Positions 9,975-18,867 of a stretch of 64,000 bases of DNA are shown here, in pieces. Each line of letters begins with the position of its first letter. Positions within the stretch are counted from its first letter, which is position 1. A model generated the notes under the pieces. It was not told the origin of the DNA and searched no databases. It saw only the letters and a list, made by a program, of their open reading frames with translations. Source of the DNA: Halomonas beimenensis (GTDB taxonomy: Bacteria; Pseudomonadota; Gammaproteobacteria; Pseudomonadales; Halomonadaceae); contig NZ_CP021435.1 of the NCBI RefSeq assembly GCF_002549795.1, forward strand, positions 1,488,001-1,552,000, written 5' to 3'. Both the position numbers and the translations under genes were made by a program.

Positions 9975-10877
9975 ATGACGACCCAGGGCGCGGAGCCGGG
10001 GCACGCCTACCTGACCACCGCCGAGGTGGCCGACTACCTGCGCCTCAAGCCGCGCAAGGTCTACGACCTGGTGCGCCAGGGCCAGATTCCCTGCACCCGA
10101 GCCACCGGCAAGCTGCTGTTTCCCCGCCAGAGCATCGATCTGTGGCTGATGAACCACCTGGAGGGGGACGTGCCCGGCACCCGGCCGGTGCCGACGGTGC
10201 TCGCCGGCAGCCAGGACCCGCTGCTGGAGTGGGCGGTGCGCGAGAGCGGGGCGGGACTGGCGACCCTGTGCCACGGCAGCGGCGACGGCGTGACACGGCT
10301 GCTCGCCGGGGAGGCCATGGTGGCGGGGCTGCACCTCGTCGACCCGGCCTCGGGACGCTACAACCGCCCCGAGGTCCTGGGGCTGGCCGGCATGCGTGAC
10401 CTGGTGATGGTGCGCTGGGCGGTGCGCCGGCAGGGACTGATGCTCCCCCCGGACAATCCCCGAAGCATCCAGGGGCTCGCGGACCTGGCCCGACCCGGGG
10501 TGCGGGTGGGTCATCGCCAGTCCGGGGCCGGGGCGCAGCGGCTGCTGGCCTGGCTGCTGGCGCGGGCGGGCCTGGCGGCCTCGGATCTCGCCTTCACGGC
10601 GCATCCGTCGCTAGGCGAGGATGACCTGGCGCTGGCCATCCGCCAGGGCGAGGCCGATGCCGGCCTGGGCGTGGAGGCCGCCGCCCGACGCCAGGGCCTG
10701 GCCTTCCTGCCCCTCCACGAGGAGGCCTTCGACCTGGCCCTGCGCCGGCGCAGCTACTTCGAGCCGCCGCTCCAGCGGCTGCTGGCCTTCGCCCGGGAGC
10801 CGCGCTTCCTCGAGCAGGCCGCGGCCATGGGCGGCTACGAGGTGGGAGAACTGGGGCGGATCACCTATAACGCCTGA
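9975..10877 (+). CDS. one-component regulator: excisionase-type HTH plus periplasmic-binding-like domain
   Basis: Likely senses oxyanion or a related ligand and controls the divergent tup operon. Residues 12-58 (YLTTAEVADYLRLKPRKVYDLVRQGQIP) form a MerR/excisionase-type winged helix. Residues about 75-290 resemble a type-2 periplasmic binding domain without a signal peptide, the arrangement found in cytoplasmic ModE/TupR-like sensors. The start at MTTQGAEPG follows GGGAGG; an ATG 27 bp upstream lacks a site. A -10-like TAGAAT lies at 9930-9935. The ligand is an inference from position: tungstate or molybdate. 300 aa. Confidence 0.8.
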   Translation: MTTQGAEPGHAYLTTAEVADYLRLKPRKVYDLVRQGQIPCTRATGKLLFPRQSIDLWLMNHLEGDVPGTRPVPTVLAGSQDPLLEWAVRESGAGLATLCHGSGDGVTRLLAGEAMVAGLHLVDPASGRYNRPEVLGLAGMRDLVMVRWAVRRQGLMLPPDNPRSIQGLADLARPGVRVGHRQSGAGAQRLLAWLLARAGLAASDLAFTAHPSLGEDDLALAIRQGEADAGLGVEAAARRQGLAFLPLHEEAFDLALRRRSYFEPPLQRLLAFAREPRFLEQAAAMGGYEVGELGRITYNA

Positions 10878-10892
10878 CGGCGGCATCGCCGC

Positions 10893-12002
10893 TCAACGGC
10901 GAGACGCCGGCACCGCCTCGCCGAGGCGCAGGGGCTGGCGGCGGCGGCCCCAGCGGCCGGGCGGGCCGGCGAAGACGCCGGCGCAGGCGGTGCCGCAGTG
11001 GCGGCAGTGGCCGTCGTCGGTCAGGTGCCAGGCCGAGAGGGCGAACCAGTCGCGTTCGATCAGCAACTCGCCGCAGCCATGGCAGTAGGTGCTGCCGCCG
11101 TCGGGATCGTGGACGTTGCCGGTGAAGGCGTAGCGCGCGCCGTTGGCCTTGGCGATCTCCCGCGCCCGGCTCAGGGTGGCGGGCGGGGTGGGGGGCGTGT
11201 CGCGCATCTTCCAGTCGGGGTGGAAGGCGCTGAAGTGCAGCGGGACGTCGGGGCCCAACTCGTCCACCACCCAGCGGCTCAGCGCCTCGATCTCGCGTGA
11301 GGCGTCGTTGTGCCCCGGGATCAGCAGGGTGGTGATTTCCAGCCAGACGTCGGTCTCGTGGCGCAGGTAGAGCAGGGTGTCGAGCACCGGGCTCAGGCCG
11401 GCGCCGCAGATCCGGCGGTAGAACCCCTCGGTGAACGCCTTGAGGTCGACGTTGGCGGCGTCCATGCGGGCGAAGAACTCCCGGCGCGGGGCGTCGCAGA
11501 CATAGCCCGCGGTGACCGCCACGGAGCGCACGCCGCGCTCGCGGCAGGCCTCGGCCACGTCCCTGGCGTACTCCAGGAAGATCACCGGGTCGTTGTAGGT
11601 GTAGGCGACGCTGTGGGCGCCTTGGGACGCGGCGGCCTCGGCCAGGGTCTCGGGGCTGGCGGCGTCGGCCAGGGTGTCCATCTCCCGTGACTTGCTGGTT
11701 TCCCAGTTCTGGCAGAACTTGCACGCCAGGTTGCAGCCGGCGGTGCCGAAGGAGAGCACCGCGGTGCCGGGCAGGAAGTGGTTGAGCGGCTTCTTCTCGA
11801 TGGGATCCAGGCAGAAGCCGCTGGAGCGCCCGTAGCTGGTGAGCACCACCTCATCGTCCTGGCGGGCGCGCACGAAGCAGAGCCCGCGCTGCCCCTCGCG
11901 CAGCCTGCAGGCCCGCGGGCAGACGTCGCACTGCAACCGGCCGTCGTCCAGCCGGTGCCAGTGGCGGGTGGGGTGAAGGTGGCGGCCGAGATCGCGGGTC
12001 AT
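10893..12002 (-). CDS. amrS: AmmeMemoRadiSam-type radical SAM protein
   Basis: Member of the AmrS family of radical SAM proteins; substrate unknown. The 369-aa protein has the radical SAM motif C90-NLA-C94-KF-C97. It also has extra cysteines CDVCPRAC (25-32) and two C-terminal CxxC pairs (CHGC, CRHC) that could hold a second metal site. In many genomes AmrS genes travel with Memo and AMMECR1 partners; neither is present here. It faces the tup regulator convergently, 15 bp apart. pflA-like activators are an alternative but lack the long cysteine-rich ends. Confidence 0.85.
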   Translation of the reverse strand: MTRDLGRHLHPTRHWHRLDDGRLQCDVCPRACRLREGQRGLCFVRARQDDEVVLTSYGRSSGFCLDPIEKKPLNHFLPGTAVLSFGTAGCNLACKFCQNWETSKSREMDTLADAASPETLAEAAASQGAHSVAYTYNDPVIFLEYARDVAEACRERGVRSVAVTAGYVCDAPRREFFARMDAANVDLKAFTEGFYRRICGAGLSPVLDTLLYLRHETDVWLEITTLLIPGHNDASREIEALSRWVVDELGPDVPLHFSAFHPDWKMRDTPPTPPATLSRAREIAKANGARYAFTGNVHDPDGGSTYCHGCGELLIERDWFALSAWHLTDDGHCRHCGTACAGVFAGPPGRWGRRRQPLRLGEAVPASRR

Positions 12003-12119
12003 GTCGGAGTCCTCGATCCCTTGAGACTGCCCGCGACCGACGTCGTTCCGGTGACACGTCGCCGGCGGGGCCCGCCTGGCCTCGGATCTGGCTGGTAGTC
12101 ACGCCACGGGGCGAAGAGG

Positions 12120-12147
12120 AAAAAAGAGGCGCCGGGCGAGCCGGCGC
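12120..12147 (-). terminator. rho-independent terminator after the FAD monooxygenase gene
   Basis: On the minus strand a perfect 7-bp stem (GCGCCGG, loop CTCGC, CCGGCGC) is followed after CTC by a run of six T. It lies just past the stop of the gene ending at 12154 and separates it from amrS. Confidence 0.85.
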
Positions 12148-12153
12148 ACGGGG

Positions 12154-13449
12154 CTAGGCAAAGAGCCCGGGGCTCGGGCGTCTGGCGCGGCGATCCGCGG
12201 CCAGCCACCGGGCCAGGTGGGCGCTGAGCTCCCGGGCGTCGTCATCGGCGCCGTGCAGGAAGCTCGACTTGCGCCGCCGCAGGAAGGGCAGCCCGAGGAC
12301 GTAGACCCCGGGGGCGTCCACCACCCCGCCGCGGTGGCGCAGCCGTCCCTTGCGGTCGAAGACCGGCAGGTGCAGCCAGCGATAGTCGGGGCGGTAGCCG
12401 GTGGCCCAGACGACGCTGCCGATCTCGCCACGGGCGAGGTCCAGCCCCAGACAGGGCCTCTCCGGCACCGGCGTGGGGGCGAAGCGCTCGGGGGCCGGCA
12501 GGGCATCGTCCAGTCCCGCCGCCCTCGCCCAGGCGTCGAAGGTCTCAAGCAGGCGGTCGAGCTTGAGGTCCGCCGCGGCGCAGTGGTTGTGCAGCGACCC
12601 CGAGAACTGCAGGCGCGTCCCGTTCAGGCCGGCCAGGCGGCCGACCAGGCGGACGCCCCGGGCGGCCAGGTCTCCCAGCGACAGGCTGCGGTGGTCGGGG
12701 CTGCCCACCAGCTGGGGCGAGGGCAGGCGCCGGGCACGCTCCGGGTCCTCCACCTCGTCGAGGCGCTGGTCGAGCAGGCCTGCTCCCTCCATCCACCACT
12801 GGACGTCACGGCCCCGGTAGCGACGGGGCATGCGCACATGGTCGCCCACCGCCAGGGTCACCGCTCGCCCGCTGCGCTGGATCTCCTCGGCCAGCTGGAC
12901 GCCGCTCGCCGAAGCGCCCACCACCAGCACACCGCCTTCCGGCAGGGCCTCGGGACGCCGGTAGTCGTGCAGGGTCAGGCTGGCGATGCCCGACGGCAGC
13001 GCCGTGGCCAGGGCCGGCACCCGCGGCAGGTTGCAGGCGCCGCTCGCCAGCACCACCGCCCGGCAATGCCACTCGTCCCGGTCGGTGAGCACCCGGTAGC
13101 CGGTGTCCCCGGGGCGCACCGAGTGCACCCGGGTATGGGGATGGACCGGCGCGGAGAACCGCCGGGCGTAGTCGTCGAGGAAGCCGATCAGCTCGGGCAT
13201 GGTCATGAACCCGTCCGGGTCGGGGCCCGCGTAGCCTTGCCCGGGTAGCCGGCATTGCCAGTTGGGCGTGAGCAGGCGCAGCGAGTCCCACCGCTCCTTT
13301 CGCCAGGAGTTGGCCACCTCGCCGCGCTCCAGGATGACATGGTCGATGCCGCGTGCCGCCAGGTGGTGGGACATGGCCAGCCCGGCATGGCCCGCGCCGA
13401 TGACCACGGCGGTCACGGCGCGGGCGCGGCGGCTCGGTGCCCGGCTCAT
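12154..13449 (-). CDS. flavin-containing monooxygenase-like FAD/NAD(P)-dependent oxidoreductase
   Basis: A two-dinucleotide-domain flavoprotein of the CzcO/YUCCA-like group that probably uses FAD and NADPH; substrate unknown. The 431-aa protein has the FAD-binding GAGHAG at 18-23, the NAD(P)-binding GASASG at 178-183 and a late ATGYRPDY motif typical of this group. Its start overlaps the OsmC-family stop by 4 bp, so it is the last gene of a coupled cluster under the BTAD regulator. A terminator follows. Confidence 0.85.
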   Translation of the reverse strand: MSRAPSRRARAVTAVVIGAGHAGLAMSHHLAARGIDHVILERGEVANSWRKERWDSLRLLTPNWQCRLPGQGYAGPDPDGFMTMPELIGFLDDYARRFSAPVHPHTRVHSVRPGDTGYRVLTDRDEWHCRAVVLASGACNLPRVPALATALPSGIASLTLHDYRRPEALPEGGVLVVGASASGVQLAEEIQRSGRAVTLAVGDHVRMPRRYRGRDVQWWMEGAGLLDQRLDEVEDPERARRLPSPQLVGSPDHRSLSLGDLAARGVRLVGRLAGLNGTRLQFSGSLHNHCAAADLKLDRLLETFDAWARAAGLDDALPAPERFAPTPVPERPCLGLDLARGEIGSVVWATGYRPDYRWLHLPVFDRKGRLRHRGGVVDAPGVYVLGLPFLRRRKSSFLHGADDDARELSAHLARWLAADRRARRPSPGLFA

Positions 13450-14006
13450 GCCAGCCTCACCGAGACCTGGGTGGGATTGGTGAGCAGGTCGAACACCGCG
13501 GAGCGCTTCTGGGACTGGGCCACCAGGGCGGCGATCTCCTCCCGACTCGCCTCGGCGTCGATGTCGAAGGTCACGCGCACGTCGTCGAAACCGTTGCGCA
13601 CCTCGCTGTCCATGCCCAGGATGCCCTGGATGTCCATGCTGCCCTCCACGCTGGCCTTCACCGAATGCAGCTGGATGCCGCGATGCTGGGCCACGGCGGC
13701 GATGCCCGCGGTCAGACAGCCTGCCAGTCCGACCAGCACGTACTCCACCGGGGTGGGGCCCTGGTCCTCGGAGGCGAAGACCTCCGGATGGTCGCTATCG
13801 AAGGTGAAGCGTCGGCGATGGCGCTGCGGCTCGCCGAGGCCGTGGAAGCCCTCGATGGTGTGGCGGCTATGGGTGCCCCGGATCCAGTCACAGCTCGCCC
13901 GCCAGTTGAAGCGGGCGGCCTCCGGGGCCTGGCTCAGGGCCTCGCGGGCGTCCAGCAGGGCGGTGACATTGACGCCGTTGTCGATGGGGCGGATCGCGGT
14001 GTGCAT
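13446..14006 (-). CDS. OsmC-family protein lacking the second catalytic cysteine
   Basis: OsmC-like fold, in classical members a thiol peroxidase for organic hydroperoxides. The 186-aa protein keeps the helix cysteine Cys97 (GLAGCLTAG). The second site reads QKRSAVFDLL, with Ser169 where a peroxidatic or resolving Cys is expected, so classical two-cysteine peroxidase chemistry is unlikely. This RSAVFD type is a known subgroup of unclear function. Coupled to the downstream monooxygenase gene by ATGA overlap; 106 bp separates it from the DUF4242 gene. Confidence 0.85.
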   Translation of the reverse strand: MHTAIRPIDNGVNVTALLDAREALSQAPEAARFNWRASCDWIRGTHSRHTIEGFHGLGEPQRHRRRFTFDSDHPEVFASEDQGPTPVEYVLVGLAGCLTAGIAAVAQHRGIQLHSVKASVEGSMDIQGILGMDSEVRNGFDDVRVTFDIDAEASREEIAALVAQSQKRSAVFDLLTNPTQVSVRLA

Positions 14007-14112
14007 GAGGTCTCTCCTCGCGTTGTCGTCATGGTCGAGGCCGGTGTCGTCCGGCTCGGAGACCAGCTTGAGAGGAAGACGTGGGATCCAGCGTGGGAAA
14101 GGGCGTGGTTTC

Positions 14113-14658
14113 TCACGGCGTGGGCGTGGAAGCCGGCGGGAGCACCCACCGGAAGGCCCAGGCGGCCTCCAGCGGCATGCCGGCCTGGCGCTGGGCGACG
14201 CGCACCGACTCGGCGTCCGGCGCTCGGTAGAGGCACAGCATGCGGCACCGGTCGAGGGAGAAGAAGGTGCGCAGGAAGCGCACCCGGTGGTTCTGCAGGC
14301 AGGCCGAGCCGGCGTCCTCGATGGCCTGGACGTCGGCCAGGTTCACCGGCTCGGCGAAGGCACGCTCCACCAGGACGTTGCCGGCATCCGCGGCGGCGTC
14401 CGGCGTGGGCGCCTCGTGCACCGTGCCGGCCCAGAGCCGCGCGACGTCGGTCCCGGCCTGGCGCAGGCCCATTCTCGCCCCCTCGGCATCCGGGGCCCGG
14501 AAGTGGCAGACCAGCCGCCGGCCGTCCCGGGCCAGCAGGCTGCCCTGCCAGGCGATCCGGTGGCGGTCGAGGCAGGCCCGGGCGGCCAGCGTCGCCTCGC
14601 TGACCCGGTCCGGCGCCTGGGGACTGGCGAAGCGGCGTTCCAGGAAGACGTCGATCAT
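14113..14658 (-). CDS. DUF4242 protein with two repeated domains
   Basis: A 181-aa protein of unknown role. Two halves of about 85 residues share the pattern (I/L)VE/LERxFxxP...CL..HR(V/I)...L..D..R..C.(F/Y)RAPDAE..R...RQAG, so the gene arose by internal duplication. DUF4242 (nickel-binding-like ferredoxin-fold) proteins are small; this is a tandem form. The ATG overlaps the stop of the BTAD regulator by 4 bp, tying its expression to that regulator. Confidence 0.75.
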   Translation of the reverse strand: MIDVFLERRFASPQAPDRVSEATLAARACLDRHRIAWQGSLLARDGRRLVCHFRAPDAEGARMGLRQAGTDVARLWAGTVHEAPTPDAAADAGNVLVERAFAEPVNLADVQAIEDAGSACLQNHRVRFLRTFFSLDRCRMLCLYRAPDAESVRVAQRQAGMPLEAAWAFRWVLPPASTPTP

Positions 14659-16946
14659 GGCGATGCGGCCTCGTCGCCGGCGTCTGCCTGCCCGGCCGGC
14701 TGGGCATCGCTGCGCGGAGCGGTCTCCCAGACCATCAGCAGTTGTGCCGCCTGCCCGCGGGCCCAGCCGGACAGCGGGACATCCCGGAAGGCCTCGGCGG
14801 CGCGCACATGGGCGAGGGCGGCCGGGGGGGCGCCCAGGACCTGCCGTGACCTGGCCAGGACCGCATGGGCCAGCAATTGTTCCCCGGCCCGCTCCAGCGC
14901 CTCGGCATCGGCGAGCGCCTCCTCGGCGGCGTGAAGGGCCTCGGCCGCGCGTCCCCGGGCCAGGTGAAGCAGCGCCGCCCGGTTCAGGATCCAGGCCAGG
15001 CGAAACTTGGCATCGGCGCCGCGCAGGGCCGGCAGGGCCGCCTCCAGGGCCGTGGCATCGTCGTCCAGGGCCAGTCGGCATAGCCCCAGGGCGGCATGGG
15101 CGAAGGGCGCCTCGCTGCCGCCGGCCAGTCGTTCGCCCAGGGTGACCAGTCCCTCGGCATGCCGGCAGGCGGTCGGATAGCGTTGCCCCTCCATCGCCAT
15201 CATCATCAGGGTCTCGATGGCCTGGAACTCCCCGAGGCGATCGCCGGCGGCCTTGCACAGGGTGCGCGCCTCCAGCAAGGCCGCTTCCGCCTCGGCGACG
15301 CGCTCGTCGTGCCAGGCCAGCAGGCCCCGGGCCAGGGACAGGGCGGGGTGAGCGACGCCCTGCCGGCCGGCACGCCGCTCGGCGCTCCCCAGCAGGCTCC
15401 GGGCTTCGTCCAGGTCGCGTTCGAGCATGGCCAGGCACCGTGCCGCCTCGGCCATGGCGATGATCTGTTCGGGATCCTCGGCGCTGCGGGTCACCCGCTC
15501 CGACTGCAGCGCCTCCTCCCTGGCGTGCCGCCACTGGCCATGGGCCCAGCGCAGGTGGCTGGCCAGGTGGTAGCCGCGCCGGGCATGGGCGAGGGCGCCG
15601 TGCTCCAGGGCCTGCTCGGCGAGCATCACCAGTTCCTCGGCGGCGGCCTCCCAGTCCTCCGGTGGGGCGGCACCGAGCATGACCGCGCGCAGGTCCAGCA
15701 GCAGGCAGATACGGCGCAGGCCGGACAACTCCTCGGCCAGGGCCAGGCCGCGCCGGGCCAGGCGCATCGCTTCCTCATGGGCGAAGAAGCGCAGGCAGAG
15801 CCGGCCGGCGGTGACCAGGGCGTCGGCGGCGAGCGCCGGGTCGCCGCTGCGCTGGGCATGGTGGGCGAGCTCGGTCGCCGCGTCGAGGTCGCCGATCGGC
15901 GAGGCGACCAGTCGGTGGGCGATGCTGCGATGCATGATCTGACGCCTGGCCGGGGAGATCGTCTCGTAGAGCCGTGCGGCCAAGTCGTCGTCGGCGAAGC
16001 AGAGGCCGCGCTCGCTGGTCGTCAGCCAGCCCAGGCGTTCGGCGTTCTCCAGGGCGAGGCCGATCCGCGGGAGGTCCAGGCCGCTGTAGCGTGCCAGGGT
16101 GCCGCCGTCCAGGCAGGGGCCGAGCAGCGAGGCCCATTGCATGAGTTCCCGGGTGTCGGGATCGAGCGAGGGCAGCGTCTCGAGGGAAGCCGTCCCGCCA
16201 TCCGGGGAGGGCGGCGTTTCCCCGGGCACGGTGCGGGGCCGGCGAGCCGCAGGCAGCGCGCCCGTGACGTCCAGGCCCGCCTCCCTCAGCAGGCGCATGC
16301 CGAGCCGGAACTGCTGTTCGGCCTCCCGCGGCCGGTGCAGGGCCTGGAGCAGCCGCACCAGCCGGGCCCGGGCCGCTTCGTCGAAGGGCGCGAGCCGGAC
16401 CAGGGCCTGGGCATGGGGCAGGGCGCGTTCCGGATCGTCGTCGAGCCGCTCCACCAGGGCGTGGAGCAGCCGCGACTGGGCGCGCATCGCGGCCTCCCGT
16501 TCGGCCAGGCACCAGCCGTGGAAGTCATGCAGGTTGGGCAGCTCGAGCCCTTCCAGGAAGGCGCCGCGATAGCGGGCGGCGGTGGCCTCCAGGGTCGCGA
16601 GGTCGGCGTCGGCCAGCTTCCTGTCCACGAGCCGGTGCAGCCGGACCACGTCCACGTCCAGGTCCTCGAGGTCGAGTCCGACCGCGAGCCGGTCGGCCTT
16701 GAGTCGCTTCCTGTCCGGGGTGTCCACCAGGCGGCGCAGCTTGGAGAGGCTCCAGCGCAGGGAGCCGCGGGGATCGTCGGGCAGTTCCCAGAGCAGCTCG
16801 CAGAGGTGGTCGCGGCTGACCGGACGGGGATGCAAAGCGAGATAGGCGAGCAGCGCGCGGGTCTTGCGCGAGGGGGGCAGTGCGACCTGGCGGTCGCCGT
16901 GAAGGATCTCGAGATCGCCCAGCAGGTTCAGGGTCAGGGAGTTCAT
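14655..16946 (-). CDS. BTAD/SARP-type transcriptional regulator with TPR-like tail
   Basis: Probable activator of the downstream DUF4242-OsmC-monooxygenase genes. Residues 1-95 form an OmpR-like winged helix (LLGDLEILHGDRQVALPPSRKTRALLAYLALHP). Residues 95-240 are a bacterial transcriptional activation domain (RYRGAFLEGL... REAEQQFRLGMRLL). The remaining 500 residues are alpha-helical TPR-like repeats. Unlike many AfsR relatives there is no P-loop ATPase between them. The start at MNSL leaves a short leader after a -10-like TATACT. The 763-aa length is large for a proteobacterial SARP relative. Confidence 0.82.
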   Translation of the reverse strand: MNSLTLNLLGDLEILHGDRQVALPPSRKTRALLAYLALHPRPVSRDHLCELLWELPDDPRGSLRWSLSKLRRLVDTPDRKRLKADRLAVGLDLEDLDVDVVRLHRLVDRKLADADLATLEATAARYRGAFLEGLELPNLHDFHGWCLAEREAAMRAQSRLLHALVERLDDDPERALPHAQALVRLAPFDEAARARLVRLLQALHRPREAEQQFRLGMRLLREAGLDVTGALPAARRPRTVPGETPPSPDGGTASLETLPSLDPDTRELMQWASLLGPCLDGGTLARYSGLDLPRIGLALENAERLGWLTTSERGLCFADDDLAARLYETISPARRQIMHRSIAHRLVASPIGDLDAATELAHHAQRSGDPALAADALVTAGRLCLRFFAHEEAMRLARRGLALAEELSGLRRICLLLDLRAVMLGAAPPEDWEAAAEELVMLAEQALEHGALAHARRGYHLASHLRWAHGQWRHAREEALQSERVTRSAEDPEQIIAMAEAARCLAMLERDLDEARSLLGSAERRAGRQGVAHPALSLARGLLAWHDERVAEAEAALLEARTLCKAAGDRLGEFQAIETLMMMAMEGQRYPTACRHAEGLVTLGERLAGGSEAPFAHAALGLCRLALDDDATALEAALPALRGADAKFRLAWILNRAALLHLARGRAAEALHAAEEALADAEALERAGEQLLAHAVLARSRQVLGAPPAALAHVRAAEAFRDVPLSGWARGQAAQLLMVWETAPRSDAQPAGQADAGDEAASP

Positions 16947-17126
16947 GGCAGGTCCGGGCGGCCAGCCCATGCCGGTGGCGACACCTTCAGTATAGGCGCG
17001 CCGGGGCCTCCTTGGCGCCTCCGCGGGGCCGCCAGGCGGCCAAAAACCACGCTGGCTCCCACGCTCGCTTCCTCGCCCTGGAACCAGGCTTCGAATGTCC
17101 CCCCAACGTTCCCCGAGGAGGTCCCC

Positions 17127-18623
17127 ATGGCACGCCATGACAGCATTCTCGACACCATCGGCCGTACCCCCACGGTACGCCTTGCCCGGCTGGCCCCGGC
17201 CGGGGTGAACGTCCACGTCAAGCTGGAGGCCTTCAATCCCATGGGCTCGGTGAAGGATCGCATGGCGCTGGCGGTGATCGAGCAGGCCGAGCGCAGCGGG
17301 GCGCTGCGCCCCGGCCAGACGGTCATCGAGGCCACCAGCGGCAATACCGGCATCGGCCTGGCCATGGTGTGCGCCCGCAAGGGCTATCCGCTGGTGGTGA
17401 CCATGGCCGAGAACTTCAGCCTGGAACGCCGTCGGCTGCTGCGCTTTTTGGGGGCGCGGGTGGTGCTGACCCCGGCGTCGGAGAAGGGCAGCGGCATGCT
17501 GGCCAAGGCCGTCGAGCTGGCCGAGGCCCACGGCTACTTCCTGTGCCGCCAGTTCGAGAACGCGGCCAACCCCGAGGTGCACAGCCGGACCACGGCCCGG
17601 GAGATCCTCGAGGACTTCGAGGGCATGGCGCTGCATGCCTGGGTGACCGGCTTCGGCACCGGCGGCACCCTCAAGGGGGTGGCCGGCACGCTCAAGGCGG
17701 CCGATCCCGCCACCAGGGTGGTGGTGGCCGAGCCGGACAATGCCCCGCTGCTCGGCAGCGGCGAGGCACAGCCCGCGGGGGCGAGCCACCCGCGCTTCCG
17801 GCCGCACCTGATGCAGGGCTGGAGCCCGGACTTCGTTTCCCCGCTCACCCAGCAGGCCGTGGCGGCCGGGCTGGTGGACGAGGTGGTGCCGGTGGCCGGG
17901 GAGGAGGCGCTGCGCCTGGCCCGGGAGCTGGCACGCCAGGAAGGCATCTTCGCCGGGATCTCCGGCGGCGCGACCCTTGCCGCCGCGCTGGACGTGGCCA
18001 GGCGGGCGCCGACGGGCAGCCATGTCGTCTGCATGCTCCCGGACACCGGCGAGCGCTACCAGTCCACGCCGCTGTTCGACGGCATCGGCGAGGAGATGAA
18101 CGACGAGGAACTGGCCCTGTCGCGCTCCACGCCCGGCTATCGCTTCGACCGTCCGGCCCCGATGGCGGCGAAGGCCCCCGCCGAGGCGGCGAACGACACC
18201 GAGGCCGAGCGCTTCGTCGATGCCTGCCTGGCCGAGGCCCCGGTGGTGATGTTCGGCCTGGCCTGGTGCGAGTTCTGCTGGTCGGCGCGCAAGCTGTTCA
18301 CTCGCCTGGGCATCGATTACCGCAGCGTCGACCTCGACGGGGCGGCCTGCCAGGCCGACGACCTGGGGGTGCGGTTGCGTCCGGTGCTGGCCCGGCGCAC
18401 CGGCGCCCCCACCCTGCCGCAGATCTTCATCGGCGGGGAGCCCCTGGGGGGCTGCGGCGAGCTGTTCGAGGCCTGGCGCGACGGTTCGCTGGGCGCACGG
18501 CTCGATGCCTGTGGCGTGGCCTACGACGGCGAGGCGGAGATCGTGCCCGAGTCGTTGCTGCCCGGGTGGCTCCACACCAGGGCCAACATGCTGGAGAACT
18601 CCTTGCCAATCACCCAGTCATGA
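17127..18623 (+). CDS. cysteine synthase-glutaredoxin fusion protein
   Basis: Residues 1-330 are a PLP beta-replacement enzyme of the CysK/CBS family: PLP lysine Lys43 in GSVKDR, substrate loop ATSGNTG, and phosphate-binding GFGTGGTL. It is expected to make cysteine from O-acetylserine and sulfide or a related donor. Residues 365-460 are a glutaredoxin fold with active-site Cys381-Glu-Phe-Cys384 and the cis-proline TLPQIFIGG. Both active sites look intact. The start follows GAGGAGG. The coupled redox domain may supply or release a thiol-bound sulfur substrate; that is inference. Divergent from the BTAD gene. Confidence 0.92.
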   Translation: MARHDSILDTIGRTPTVRLARLAPAGVNVHVKLEAFNPMGSVKDRMALAVIEQAERSGALRPGQTVIEATSGNTGIGLAMVCARKGYPLVVTMAENFSLERRRLLRFLGARVVLTPASEKGSGMLAKAVELAEAHGYFLCRQFENAANPEVHSRTTAREILEDFEGMALHAWVTGFGTGGTLKGVAGTLKAADPATRVVVAEPDNAPLLGSGEAQPAGASHPRFRPHLMQGWSPDFVSPLTQQAVAAGLVDEVVPVAGEEALRLARELARQEGIFAGISGGATLAAALDVARRAPTGSHVVCMLPDTGERYQSTPLFDGIGEEMNDEELALSRSTPGYRFDRPAPMAAKAPAEAANDTEAERFVDACLAEAPVVMFGLAWCEFCWSARKLFTRLGIDYRSVDLDGAACQADDLGVRLRPVLARRTGAPTLPQIFIGGEPLGGCGELFEAWRDGSLGARLDACGVAYDGEAEIVPESLLPGWLHTRANMLENSLPITQS

Positions 18624-18626
18624 TCG

Positions 18627-18840
18627 GCGCCGGGGGCAAGGTGAAGCGAGGGTCTTTTGCCATGGGCGAGGCGGAAGAAGAAGAACATCCGGTGGATGCT
18701 CTTCCCGCCGAGCGGGTTGGCCACGGATGGCCAACCCAGGCCCTGCAAACGACGCAGGATGCTTTAGCGCCGCAGGGCAAAAGTAGCGCCCAAGGAAGGG
18801 TTCACAGCGCCCTCGCGAAGTCTTGCCGCCGGTCAAGCCG
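18627..18840 (+). repeat. dispersed intergenic repeat, copy B
   Basis: Same element as 886-1066 (which runs on the minus strand), with an extra run of about 30 bases near its start. Conserved blocks are GGCGCCGGGG, CCATGGGCGAGG, GGCCACGGATGGCC, GGCCCTGCAAACGACGCAGGATGC, GCGCCGCAGGGCA and CAGCGCCCTCGCGAAGTCTTGCCGCC. It begins directly after the cysteine synthase fusion stop and ends before the next ribosome site. The open frame in it is not counted as a gene. Confidence 0.7.
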
Positions 18841-18867
18841 AACCCATCTGCCGGTGGAGGATCACTC

